Source of the DNA: Desulfobulbus sp.
GTDB lineage: Bacteria > Desulfobacterota > Desulfobulbia > Desulfobulbales > Desulfobulbaceae
Assembly: GCA_028684915.1 (NCBI GenBank)
Contig: JAQUEZ010000003.1
Location: forward strand, 23,964-87,963
DNA: 64,000 bases
Reading direction: 5' to 3'
The position numbers and the translations under genes were made by a program. A model generated the notes under the pieces. The model ran no database searches. It was given only the letters and a program-made list of their open reading frames with translations, and was not told the DNA's origin. Of the stretch, positions 18,873-27,680 are shown piece after piece (positions within the stretch are counted from its first letter, which is position 1; every line of letters starts with the position of its first letter).

Positions 18873-19660
18873 AGGGTAGCCTTCTTCAAAACCACATTTT
18901 GAAGAGCCACTTGCTGCAACTCGGCCAATCGACATAGTTGCCCATTAAGATACCGAGCTTCATAATTAAAACGGCCCCAGATATCCCAAAGACTTTTGAC
19001 CGAACTCCCGGCCCGCTTTAGGCTACCAGAACACACTTCAATATATATTGTTTTTATGGCACCAGAATTCAGCAAGCGCTCTGCGCCAAGTAATACGTCG
19101 CACTCATACCCTTCAACATCTATTTTCAACAAATCTATGAATGATATATTTTCTTTCTCACAGAATTCATCGAGAGAAGTAACAAAAACATCAATTAAAT
19201 TACAGTCACCATTCTCTGCAAAATGCATAGTAGAAGGGCTATTTTTTGTTTCTGAAAAACTCATGATATCAGGTGAATCATGTGTTGAAAGTGCCATCTG
19301 GTGTAAATTAGCAATAACTTTATTGTTTATTAAATTCACCTCAAGTCGATTGTAATTAAACGGAGAAGGTTCAAATACGTGCAATTTTGCATTAGGAAAT
19401 TTAAACAATACAGCAAGAGAAAAACAACCAATATTTCCACCAACATCAAAAACCAACGAGTTTTCATCTAAAGTTTCATATAAAAATTCTAACTCATTAT
19501 AATCCGGTTGGTTTAATATAGTTCCAAAATATTCGCTGAAGTTAGAAAAATTTGAAATTTTACCACCAGAAAATAAATATAAAGTTGGATTGATCTTATA
19601 TGATAGATAATAATAAAATAACCGTGGATTTTTAATGGCGTTATAAATTTTAGTAAACAT
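18869..19660 (-). CDS. FkbM-family methyltransferase
   Basis: The 263-residue protein has the SAM-binding motif I (SLVFDVGGNIGCFSLAVLF) near residue 70, motif II (LHVFEPSPFNYNRLEVNL) near 96, and the FkbM signature IDLLKIDVEGYECDVLLGAERLL near 180. It probably O-methylates a hydroxyl of a sugar in the polysaccharide. The gene is richer in AT than its neighbours, as is the spacer upstream of it. Its 3' end is coupled to the next gene by a TTGA overlap. Confidence 0.88.
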   Translation of the reverse strand: MFTKIYNAIKNPRLFYYYLSYKINPTLYLFSGGKISNFSNFSEYFGTILNQPDYNELEFLYETLDENSLVFDVGGNIGCFSLAVLFKFPNAKLHVFEPSPFNYNRLEVNLINNKVIANLHQMALSTHDSPDIMSFSETKNSPSTMHFAENGDCNLIDVFVTSLDEFCEKENISFIDLLKIDVEGYECDVLLGAERLLNSGAIKTIYIEVCSGSLKRAGSSVKSLWDIWGRFNYEARYLNGQLCRLAELQQVALQNVVLKKATL

Positions 19661-19769
19661 AATTATCAGAAATTATATTATTAAAATAAATTTTAATAAA
19701 AATTATCAATTGTAAAATAATATCTATATATTGATTACAAAATACTTATTATCAATTCCAGAATTGTTA

Positions 19770-20951
19770 TTATATTGAAACTTCGTTTACAATGGAAACA
19801 AGACGATCTTTCCATTTAACCATCGAAAAAGTGTGCGCTTGACGCAATGCTCCATTGGCAAGTTCATTTCTTCTTTGTCGATTATCAATCACTTCGATGA
19901 TCGCCTCAGCGAGTGCGGTTGCATTGCTGCTTGGCACCGTAATGCCGCACCCGGAGGCAAAATCGATTCCACTTTCTTTCGTTGCTATGACTGGACAGCC
20001 ACACGCCATGGCTTCGAGCAACACCCCAGCTTGACCTTCTGATAAAGAGGGGAGAACAAAAGCCCAGGCCTTTACATATAAATTTTGCATCTCACTCATC
20101 GGGACAGAGCCCAAGCAGGTCAAGTGACCGCTATTAGGAATCCATGAAATATGTTCTTCACCAACACCCGCCACTTTAAATTTCCATTCCGGGTACTGTT
20201 GGTGCACCAGCGCTGCAGCCTCCGCAAGATAGGGCAACCCCTTTCGCAAAGGTTCACGCCCGGCAAACAGGAAATAATGTTCCGCAGGTTCAACAACCGT
20301 TTGAATAGGCTCAACGCTGCTTCCATATGGAAGGATTCGAATCTTTGGTGAAAATTCAGGCGTTATATCCCAGATTCCCTCGGCCACCCAGCAGGAAGGG
20401 GCCAGCAGCACATCAGCTAAAGCAAAAACCCTTTTGCTGTGCAGATCTTCACGCTCGATCACTTCGCAAGGGCGAGGGTTGCCTGCAGCCGGCCATTTTT
20501 TTTGCTCCTGTTCAATGATTCGATTGGTCCCGGGGTGGATAAATACGTCGACAACAATTTTTGCCCCCTTCTCCTTAGCCCATTCCAAAAAATCAGGATT
20601 CTCGCCATACATGCTGTAAACAATGTCAACCCCTTGGAGACCCCATTTTTTAAAATCGACAGCAAGATCAGGCGATATAGCCCCCTTTGTGAATGATGAC
20701 CAAAACAACCGATCCGAACTAAACACCTTTTGCTCAGGAATGCCGCAAGACCTGCGAGCCGCTAGAGCAGACACTAACTTATGGCGCACGCCAAACCTTT
20801 TTATACTCGTTGCAATTTTACCCAATGGGCTCAAAACGCAGGAGTCCGTATACAGAGCCGCCAGCATCCCCGCCTCTTCTAGCATGCGAGGGATAGCGTA
20901 ACGGTGCCGTGCTCCGTGCTGACAGACTAATACACGGGGAAATTTCTTCAT
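19770..20951 (-). CDS. GT4-family glycosyltransferase
   Basis: The start at 20951 (MKKFPRVLVCQHG) overlaps the polymerase stop as TAATG; eight further upstream codons are in the polymerase gene. The 393-residue protein shows the donor-domain motifs HYFLFAGREPLRKGLPYLAEA near residue 210, KVAGVGEEH, and the EX7E element in LSEGQAGVLLEAMACGCPVIA with TKESGIDF after it. The N-terminal half (ARHRYAIPRML) resembles GT4 enzymes that act late in O-unit assembly. Substrate unknown. Confidence 0.87.
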   Translation of the reverse strand: MKKFPRVLVCQHGARHRYAIPRMLEEAGMLAALYTDSCVLSPLGKIATSIKRFGVRHKLVSALAARRSCGIPEQKVFSSDRLFWSSFTKGAISPDLAVDFKKWGLQGVDIVYSMYGENPDFLEWAKEKGAKIVVDVFIHPGTNRIIEQEQKKWPAAGNPRPCEVIEREDLHSKRVFALADVLLAPSCWVAEGIWDITPEFSPKIRILPYGSSVEPIQTVVEPAEHYFLFAGREPLRKGLPYLAEAAALVHQQYPEWKFKVAGVGEEHISWIPNSGHLTCLGSVPMSEMQNLYVKAWAFVLPSLSEGQAGVLLEAMACGCPVIATKESGIDFASGCGITVPSSNATALAEAIIEVIDNRQRRNELANGALRQAHTFSMVKWKDRLVSIVNEVSI

Positions 20952-22285
20952 TAAACTCCCCCCTGTCTCTTCCACACTATTTGACGGCCAATGAGCCTAG
21001 CAGAATGGCGTTTACGAGCACGTGCCCAATACAACAGTGGAAACCCCAGCAAAAAGAAATAAACCCAAACAGATAGAAGAATTTGGTGAGTACCATGCGA
21101 AATTGCGTGCATAGCAGTGGTTAAAACATAAAGGTAAAGTATTTGAGCAAGAAAAGATTGATGAATTGCACATTTATATAGTACACCCAATATCCAGCCA
21201 ATAAGTAAAAATTTAACAAACCCAAACCACCCAAAAGAACCAAATGCATCGCAATATCCAGTAGAAACAGTACCTATGTGAAAATCGTAACCAAATCTCT
21301 CGTCCGCAATTCTAATTATGTCCTGTATCGGAATCATCAGTGAGCTTTTTACCTCACTGCCCACTATCTGAGCTGGAATATAATTAAAAACAAGCAAGTT
21401 CCAGTGCATTAGTCCGAAATCATATGTATTTGTTTCTCCGATGAAGTTGCGATACATAATATAATTACTAAACTCCCTCCCGGATTTTTCGAGCAAGATT
21501 CCTGACGATGCTAAAAAGTCAATATTCGACACCTCAAAAATTCGATTTTTGAAAGACAACCCTTGGTTCGACATAATTGATCGATAAGGACCGATCCCAT
21601 TGATCAACACAATTCCAGTAATCACTAACGTTATGAGAACTCCCCTAGGAACAGTAATCCTTCGCACAAACCATAAGCTAACAGCTATATAGGCAAATAA
21701 GTTCATCATTTCTGCGCGCCTGCCATGCAAAAAAGCCGCTGATAATAGCATCAGCAGGCAGGGTATCAGAAATACTAAAAACCTGGGGCTTAGCCAACGG
21801 CGCGACCTGACATACTGAATCAGCAATACCAAAAAGCCGATTTTAAATATGTTAGACAAGAACAGATACTTTACAGGCGCACCTGTCCACTGCGTCTGGA
21901 CCAACATTTCTTCTGGGAGATTCAACAGCTTCCATTGAAAAAAAAAGCCTGCAACAATTAGAAAGGCTCCGCCATAATAGAGTTTTTTGGCATTAAATTG
22001 CATTGTAAACAAACGATTACGTTTGATGGGCTCATGTATCGCACGCTCAAACCCAATCCATAGGGCCACTGTACACAAAGAGGCGAAAAGCATGCCGAAT
22101 GCATAGGCACCCTCAGGATAATAGTATGAATTGAAATACCCTCCAATGGCTTGCGGGAAAAACCACCCTAATGCAATTACACCTGCCCAAAAAGGAAACT
22201 CGTAAAATCGGTTATCATCAAAAAGATACCTAATGACCATTGCTATATTAATACTGCCATATAGCACTAATCCAAATAACTCCAT
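20951..22285 (-). CDS. Wzy-type oligosaccharide repeat-unit polymerase
   Basis: The 444-residue protein is almost wholly hydrophobic with about 11-12 predicted membrane helices and a larger loop near residues 240-330. It has no long cytoplasmic domain. Its sequence is not well conserved, as is usual for Wzy, but it has the oligosaccharide-repeat-unit-polymerase pattern (HGRRAEMMNLFAYIA helix, then INGIGPYRSIMSNQG in the periplasmic loop). It lies directly between a glycosyltransferase and the flippase with one-base stop/start overlaps (TAATG) on both sides, which supports the role. Confidence 0.82.
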   Translation of the reverse strand: MELFGLVLYGSINIAMVIRYLFDDNRFYEFPFWAGVIALGWFFPQAIGGYFNSYYYPEGAYAFGMLFASLCTVALWIGFERAIHEPIKRNRLFTMQFNAKKLYYGGAFLIVAGFFFQWKLLNLPEEMLVQTQWTGAPVKYLFLSNIFKIGFLVLLIQYVRSRRWLSPRFLVFLIPCLLMLLSAAFLHGRRAEMMNLFAYIAVSLWFVRRITVPRGVLITLVITGIVLINGIGPYRSIMSNQGLSFKNRIFEVSNIDFLASSGILLEKSGREFSNYIMYRNFIGETNTYDFGLMHWNLLVFNYIPAQIVGSEVKSSLMIPIQDIIRIADERFGYDFHIGTVSTGYCDAFGSFGWFGFVKFLLIGWILGVLYKCAIHQSFLAQILYLYVLTTAMHAISHGTHQILLSVWVYFFLLGFPLLYWARARKRHSARLIGRQIVWKRQGGV

Positions 22286-23808
22286 TATACGGACCTCTTT
22301 TTATGTATTCCCCGGATGGCACAAAAAAGGTTCATAACATTATCATCATACAATATAATTAAAACTGACCAAATACAAGCCATTAACAAACAGAAGATTC
22401 CTATAACTAAAAAATTGTCATTATGAATGACCAGCACTTGAAATCCATATGCTACTACCAACAATACTCCAGGAAGATAATTAACTGCAATCTGGCGAAA
22501 CTTGATTTTTAGCAACTTTGCCACGAAATATGATAAAAACAATGTTCGCTGCAGTATTAAGCTGATTCCTGTAGCAATAACCACTCCGACTAGCCCATAG
22601 CCCATAAATACGAGAACCAACGATAAAACAATATTCAGAATACCGCTAACAATGTTTGAAACACCCAGATATTCCATTTTATCGAAGGCAGGAAAAATTA
22701 TCCATATTGCCTCTCGGCTGAGTGTTAACGGGAAATGCAGTAACATTAATATCAAAATGCTCTGATACTGGCGATAGCTCTCATTCATCCATAACTCCAA
22801 AAGCCACCCACCGAATACCATCAATGCACCACATAAAAACAGAGATAGTAAGCTAAATAACGACGTACCTAACAAAACCAAATCGCGAATTCGCTCAAAG
22901 CGACCCTGCGCATAATCGATCATGACTACTGGTTGCAGAACTGAAGAAACATTCTTAGCAATCTGCTGAACAAAATTGGGCCACACCAGCAATACCGCAC
23001 ATATCCCTGCTAAATCCATGCTTACAAATCGATTAACGATCCATACATCCGTTTTTTGGAACAGGATTTGCCCCAATCCAGCCACTATGTTCCAAACGGC
23101 CATGTTCATTACGGGCCTGATCCACTTCCACTCAACATGCTTTCGCTTAAACACCAGGTTCGGAGCAAACTGCCGATAAAAGTGGAAAGTGACAATTCCC
23201 CCGAGCAGAGCCAGCACGAGGTCAACCATCCCGATGATCCACAACCGGGGGCCTAACATCAGAACCAAATTGAATAGCAGGATCAAACGAATTACCTGCG
23301 AAACAATATCAATCTTAATGGTAATATCGATCCGGTTGGCCGCCTGCAGCGGAGTAACGATCACTCCCACCATCAGCGATAGCAGGAATGTAAGGATTTT
23401 GCACCCGACCAAAACACGAAAGTCAAACGAATGTTCAGGCAGAAAGTCAATCAGCCATTCCAACTTCAAAATACCAAAAACAAAAAAAGGTGTCTGAACT
23501 ATAATCAATACTAAAATAGCTATAAGTGCCGTCGAAAAAATTTGATTAGACTCGTTCCAATCGCCTTTGTTCAACGCAATATTCATATAACGACCGATTG
23601 AACTACCAATACAACCCGTAATAAAGCCTACATATTCTGTTAAGAATCCAGCCAAGGCAATCAGGCCATAAGCATTGTTACCATACTGCTTAGCCAGAAA
23701 TGGGACAAATAATACTCCGGATAAAATATAGACAGCAAAACGAACAGCTGTATAATAACTATTTTTTATTACCCGCTTAACACTACTATCTGCGTTAAAT
23801 TCTTGCAT
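22285..23808 (-). CDS. Wzx-type oligosaccharide flippase
   Basis: The 507-residue protein has about 12-14 membrane helices and the polysaccharide-transporter pattern of the MOP superfamily: VKRVIKNSYYTAVRFAVYILSG at the N-terminus, KQYGNNAYGLIALAGFLTEY near residue 45, and DVWIVNRFVSMDLAGICAV near 250. It would move the lipid-linked repeat unit to the periplasmic side for Wzy. Its stop overlaps the polymerase start (TAATG). A 148-base AT-rich gap separates it from the upstream acyltransferase remnant. Confidence 0.88.
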   Translation of the reverse strand: MQEFNADSSVKRVIKNSYYTAVRFAVYILSGVLFVPFLAKQYGNNAYGLIALAGFLTEYVGFITGCIGSSIGRYMNIALNKGDWNESNQIFSTALIAILVLIIVQTPFFVFGILKLEWLIDFLPEHSFDFRVLVGCKILTFLLSLMVGVIVTPLQAANRIDITIKIDIVSQVIRLILLFNLVLMLGPRLWIIGMVDLVLALLGGIVTFHFYRQFAPNLVFKRKHVEWKWIRPVMNMAVWNIVAGLGQILFQKTDVWIVNRFVSMDLAGICAVLLVWPNFVQQIAKNVSSVLQPVVMIDYAQGRFERIRDLVLLGTSLFSLLSLFLCGALMVFGGWLLELWMNESYRQYQSILILMLLHFPLTLSREAIWIIFPAFDKMEYLGVSNIVSGILNIVLSLVLVFMGYGLVGVVIATGISLILQRTLFLSYFVAKLLKIKFRQIAVNYLPGVLLVVAYGFQVLVIHNDNFLVIGIFCLLMACIWSVLIILYDDNVMNLFCAIRGIHKKRSV

Positions 23809-24398
23809 ATAAAGTCACAAAAAACACAACCACCATCAAAGCATTCCCAGGCATTTGCTTTTTAAATTGTTTAAGGTTTATATTGCTATACTTACTGGTA
23901 CCTATATATGTAAAAATCATTTTTTTAAATACATGTTTTAGTCCACCATTAGACAATCATACCTTATTCATAACGCAGTTCACAAAATTCAAATGAAATT
24001 TATCAACATAAAATGACACGACAACAGAACATAAAATGAGAAAAAAATAACTTCCAATGGAAAATTTTTCTTTAAAATAAATTATATATATCATAATGAT
24101 TGAAGCATGGACTAAGTAAAGTTCATAACTCATGGCTCCGAAACCCTTTAATACATTTGATGGCACCATGTATTTACTAAAAATCGACGAAGACTTGTTA
24201 AGAAATACTATCAATGGCAATAATCCAAAATACCAGGGGTACCAACGCAGCCCCCATCGATAACAATCCTGCGGTCCGAGCACCTTGAGTGCAACCCCCA
24301 AAACAACTAGGTTTAATATGATCAAGGAAAAAGATAGCGCCCAATGTTGATTAAACCAGCTTAGAATAAATCTCTCAGGTTTAGGTGTGATACCTAAA

Positions 24399-25716
24399 GG
24401 GAATCTTGAAAATTAGCTCAGTAAGCCCCGGCAGCCTTCACCGGCAATTTTTTTCACGAAGACCATGCACTGCTGGCCGTTGATCCGATCGGTTTTGCAC
24501 CTTGGCGGCACCTCGCTTTGCGCTCGATGGCGTTCTTTTGCCATTGTGCCGCTCTTTGGGCACACTTCACCTGCTTGCAGCCAGAAGCATCCCCATCCGG
24601 TCAATGTTGTACACCAGGTTGCGCAAACCGATTTTCGCTCGGGCTCGGGCCATGCCGATCGTGCGCACTAACAAACTCCCCGCTCGCTGCACCTGCACAC
24701 CAAAGATGTGTTCAATCCGCGAACGAATCTTGGACCTGGTTCTGTTGCCCTCCTGTTCTCTGAGCGTCAAGGGACGATTGCGGCTCCCTTTGCGTTGGAT
24801 GTGTTCACGAAAACCGTCCTTGGCCAGACGCTCCAGTCGTTCCGCCGATCGATAGGCCGAATCCGCCCAGACGTCCTTGCTGGTGTTGGCGGAAAGGAGT
24901 TGCTCGAACACATTGCTGTCGTGCAGGGCCGCATCGGTCACGGCATAGCTTCGAATCAGCTTGTGCTTCACATCCACCGAGATGTGGTTCTTGTAGCCGT
25001 AAAAGGACTTGCCGTTCTTCTTGATCCAGCGCGCGTCCACGTCTTTTCTGCGCCGCTTGTTCTCGGACCAGTCCTCCGGGATATCACCCTCTTTGATCCG
25101 GGCATTTTCCTCCCGGCTGTTCCGCTGTTTGGGTACGCCCACGATGCTGGCATCCACGATCTGCCCTTTCATCGCCATGAAACCGTTGGCTCGAAGGTGC
25201 GCATCGAAGGTCGCAAACAGCTCCTGTACGATGCCGGCCTTGACGAGGTCCTCCCGAAAACGCCAGATGGTGGTAGCATCCGGAACCTTCTGGCTGATGT
25301 GCAGACCAAGAAAGCGCCCAAAAGAGTGCCGGTCGAAAATCTGAAACTCGGTCGCATCATCCGACAGGTTGTACAGCGACTGCAAGATGAGAATCTTGAA
25401 CAGCAAAATAACATCGTACCCCTTCGGCCCCACAGTGGACTGCCGGCCTTTATCGCGGGCCTTTTCGAGCGCCGGACGAAACAGCTCCCAGTTGACCGTC
25501 TCGTTGATCGTGGCCAGCGGGTCGCCGTTCTTATCGATTTTGTGCAATCGGTCCTGCAGGTCAAAAAAGCCGGGCTGGATCATGGGTTGGTCTCCATCGG
25601 GTGATGGTTGCTGGACAATTCCTTAAACCGATTGAGACGGTAACATATTTACACAAAATCAACAATTTGATACGTCGGTTTGCCGCCGATTACTGCATTT
25701 AATTTTCAAGAAACCC
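24399..25716 (-). mobile_element. IS5-family insertion sequence (about 1.3 kb)
   Basis: The ends are imperfect inverted repeats, GGGAATCTTGAAAATTA at the left and GGGTTTCTTGAAAATTA at the right (complement), with a shared CAGTAA a few bases further in. One transposase fills the interior. No clean target duplication is visible (left flank CCTAAA, right flank TACAGA), which fits with the deletion of acyltransferase sequence beside it. The element sits inside the acyltransferase gene between GT2 and Wzx. Confidence 0.88.
24567..25583 (-). CDS. IS5-family DDE transposase
   Basis: The 338-residue protein has the N-terminal IS5 domain (MIQPGFFDLQDRLHKIDKNGD, then LFKILILQSLYNLSDDATEFQI near residue 68). 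The DDE core follows: GQIVDASIVGVPKQRNSREEN near 135, YGYKNHISVDVKHKLI near 192, DVWADSAYRS near 240 and the Glu-containing RIEHIFGVQ near 300. It cuts and rejoins the element ends. The frame is complete and the gene ends near the left terminus, so the element could be active. Confidence 0.92.
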   Translation of the reverse strand: MIQPGFFDLQDRLHKIDKNGDPLATINETVNWELFRPALEKARDKGRQSTVGPKGYDVILLFKILILQSLYNLSDDATEFQIFDRHSFGRFLGLHISQKVPDATTIWRFREDLVKAGIVQELFATFDAHLRANGFMAMKGQIVDASIVGVPKQRNSREENARIKEGDIPEDWSENKRRRKDVDARWIKKNGKSFYGYKNHISVDVKHKLIRSYAVTDAALHDSNVFEQLLSANTSKDVWADSAYRSAERLERLAKDGFREHIQRKGSRNRPLTLREQEGNRTRSKIRSRIEHIFGVQVQRAGSLLVRTIGMARARAKIGLRNLVYNIDRMGMLLAASR

Positions 25717-25840
25717 TACAGACGCTCTCAAGAGCTTTAAAAACTGCAAGTTGTTAGAAATTGGTACTGAACAATGGAAAAGCATAACAAGTATGATTGC
25801 CCCCCCATCATTTGATACCTTGAATCTTTTTCAAGCAAAT

Positions 25841-26740
25841 TCATTTCGTTAATCTATTCTTCAGTAGGTATATAGACAGCAAATTCAATGGATATAAACA
25901 TTGGTAGGGGTTTTTTGTATCCACATTTATCTGCCTAGATAAACATTTAAAAATTGCCCGGGGAAGACTCCTGGCAAACTTCACAAGGAGGGCGATCCTA
26001 TTACGCTTTGGAATATGAGTCAAAACCTCCTCACGAGCAATTCTTGCCATATCAACGGACGTGTATACGGGTTGCATCTTACGCCACCCTCTTTCCGTAT
26101 CATCAAAAACAGTAACGGGAGTATTGATAAGAAGTGCGCCCCTGCTTCTAATTACCCTCAAAACGGGGAACATATGAGGATAAGCAGAAAGTTCAACTGC
26201 TTCGCCGATATCACAGTTTTCGAGAAACGCACTTCGTTTGAAACACAAATTCCCGATAAACGAAGCGTAAAATATACCGAGATTCTCGATGTAATTTTCT
26301 AGAGACTCTATAGGTGCTGATTGTCCCTGCGAAAAGCCTCGCGTTAATGATCGATGGGTGGGGTGGGTTCCAAAAAGAATCAATCCGGCATCCTGCTTCG
26401 TACAGGCTTGCAGAAGCACTTCCAGGCCATTCGGATTAAAGGAGTCATCATCACCGGTGAAATAGATGTAATCGCCTTCCGCCATATGGGCAACGGCCCA
26501 TAGATTACGGCCAAACCCCAAATTCTCCGGATTACAGTGGGTCTTCAAAAAAGAATATTGCTTCTTGTAACCATTGAGCACTTTTGCCGTGTCATCATCC
26601 GATCCATTGTCACTCACACATACTTGAACGACGCTCGACTGACTGCACGAAACAACCTTTGGGCAGAGTTGTGCCAGTAGATTTTCCAACTGCTCAGCCC
26701 GGTTATAGGTTGGGATGCAGATACTAATTTTATAATTCAT
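25841..26740 (-). CDS. GT2-family glycosyltransferase, candidate dideoxysugar (yersiniose-type) transferase
   Basis: The 299-residue GT-A enzyme begins MNYKISICIPTYNRAEQLENLL. It has VSDNGSDDDTAKVL near residue 45, NPENLGFGRNLWAVAHMAEGDYI near 74 and the metal-binding TGDDDSFNPNG near 95. This layout is that of the RfbV/WbaV-like GT2 enzymes that transfer abequose or related 3,6-dideoxyhexoses. It overlaps the YerF-like gene by 11 bases and directly follows the CDP-dideoxysugar genes, so I infer that it transfers that sugar. The alternative is an unrelated sugar donor; sequence alone cannot decide. Confidence 0.85.
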   Translation of the reverse strand: MNYKISICIPTYNRAEQLENLLAQLCPKVVSCSQSSVVQVCVSDNGSDDDTAKVLNGYKKQYSFLKTHCNPENLGFGRNLWAVAHMAEGDYIYFTGDDDSFNPNGLEVLLQACTKQDAGLILFGTHPTHRSLTRGFSQGQSAPIESLENYIENLGIFYASFIGNLCFKRSAFLENCDIGEAVELSAYPHMFPVLRVIRSRGALLINTPVTVFDDTERGWRKMQPVYTSVDMARIAREEVLTHIPKRNRIALLVKFARSLPRAIFKCLSRQINVDTKNPYQCLYPLNLLSIYLLKNRLTK

Positions 26741-27680
26741 AGCATCCCCGCTCTCTATACCAGCGAATCGTTTGCGATATGGATTCCGCTAAACTCACCT
26801 TTACGAGCAGCCCCAATTCGTCTTTTGCCTTTTGAACAGACGGAATATAACGAGATGGCAGACTGCCCTGGCAGGGTTGCTGCCGGATGCGAATCGCATT
26901 GTCGGTGCCAGCGACCAAGCGGACAGTTTGCGCCAGGTCTGCAATGCTGATACAGACATCGGATCCTACATTGTACGCCTCCCCCGAACGCCCTTTCGCC
27001 AACAAGGTCAGGAGCCAATCGACGAGGTCAGAACTGTACATATAGGAGCGCATCGGCGTCCCATCCCCTTTAATTTCGATGGACTCGTGCTTCAGACAGT
27101 TGCCAATAAAATTACCGATGGCAAAGTGAGCGTCCAGTGGAAGCCACGGGCCGACAAAAGCGAAGCAGCGGGCAATAACTGTTTCAACACCGGAGGCCAG
27201 GCACATTTGTTCTGCCTGGAGTTTTCCTCTGCCGTATGCTGTCACCGGATTGCATGGAAATGTTTCTCCTACATGCGACAGCTCCGGTGGCTGCACGCCG
27301 TAGACCGCGCCGGAACTGACATACAAAAGCCGCTTCACACAGGATTGTTTAGAAAATTGAAGAACTCTCCTTGTTCCAACCTCGATAACCGATTGCATTT
27401 CAGCGGGATTCTCATGCTCCAGTTTTGTACCGGCCTCAGTTGCCGCATGAATTACATAATCATACCGTCCGTCCGGAAAGGGGAAATCGCGGATATCTCC
27501 CTGCACAAAGGTAATATTCGGACTGTTTGCAAACATTGGAAACTGGGAAAGGAACCTCATAGGATGGCGGCTCAGCACAACAATATCTGATGCCAATGCC
27601 TGGAAAAAGCTGAGCAGCCATTTCCCGAAAAAACCTGTCCCGCCAGTCAGAAAAACCCGTTTTCCTAATAGTTCATCCAT
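26730..27680 (-). CDS. NAD-dependent epimerase/dehydratase-family reductase (YerF-like by context)
   Basis: The start at 27680 (MDELLGKRVFLTGG) overlaps the upstream gene by eight bases; the frame upstream of it lies in that gene. The 316-residue SDR protein has the Rossmann motif TGGTGFFGKWLL near residue 12, the catalytic YGRGKLQAEQM (YxxxK) near 149 and SYMYSSDLVDWLL near 218. In the CDP-yersiniose pathway YerF reduces the acetyl branch added by YerE to a hydroxyethyl group. The gene's place directly after the YerE-like gene supports that role here; a generic 4-epimerase is the alternative. Confidence 0.8.
   Translation of the reverse strand: MDELLGKRVFLTGGTGFFGKWLLSFFQALASDIVVLSRHPMRFLSQFPMFANSPNITFVQGDIRDFPFPDGRYDYVIHAATEAGTKLEHENPAEMQSVIEVGTRRVLQFSKQSCVKRLLYVSSGAVYGVQPPELSHVGETFPCNPVTAYGRGKLQAEQMCLASGVETVIARCFAFVGPWLPLDAHFAIGNFIGNCLKHESIEIKGDGTPMRSYMYSSDLVDWLLTLLAKGRSGEAYNVGSDVCISIADLAQTVRLVAGTDNAIRIRQQPCQGSLPSRYIPSVQKAKDELGLLVKVSLAESISQTIRWYRERGCYEL

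Larger units (their letters stand above)
23957..25844 (-). pseudogene. Acyltransferase-3 family membrane protein, broken by frame loss, IS insertion and internal deletion
   Basis: The gene begins at 25844, where its ATG overlaps the upstream GT2 stop (ATGA). The first codons run into a seven-C tract (25800-25806; G on the coding strand). One extra base there joins the start to GAIILVMLFHCSVPISNN, the first helix of an acyltransferase-3 protein. The frame then meets the IS5-type element at 25716. Beyond it, 24398-23957 encodes only the last four or so membrane helices (ITPKPERFILSWFNQHWA to GAMSYELYLVHASIIMIYI). About 150 middle residues present in family members are missing, so a deletion accompanied the insertion. 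The intact enzyme would have acylated a sugar during transit across the inner membrane. Confidence 0.82.

Noticed and set aside
24708..25604. 298-residue plus-strand frame over the IS5-type transposase
   Set aside because: Antisense shadow of an intact IS5-family transposase.
24393..25722. Target-site duplication of the IS5-type element
   Set aside because: Flanks CCTAAA and TACAGA do not match; the neighbouring gene has also lost internal sequence, so no duplication should be claimed.
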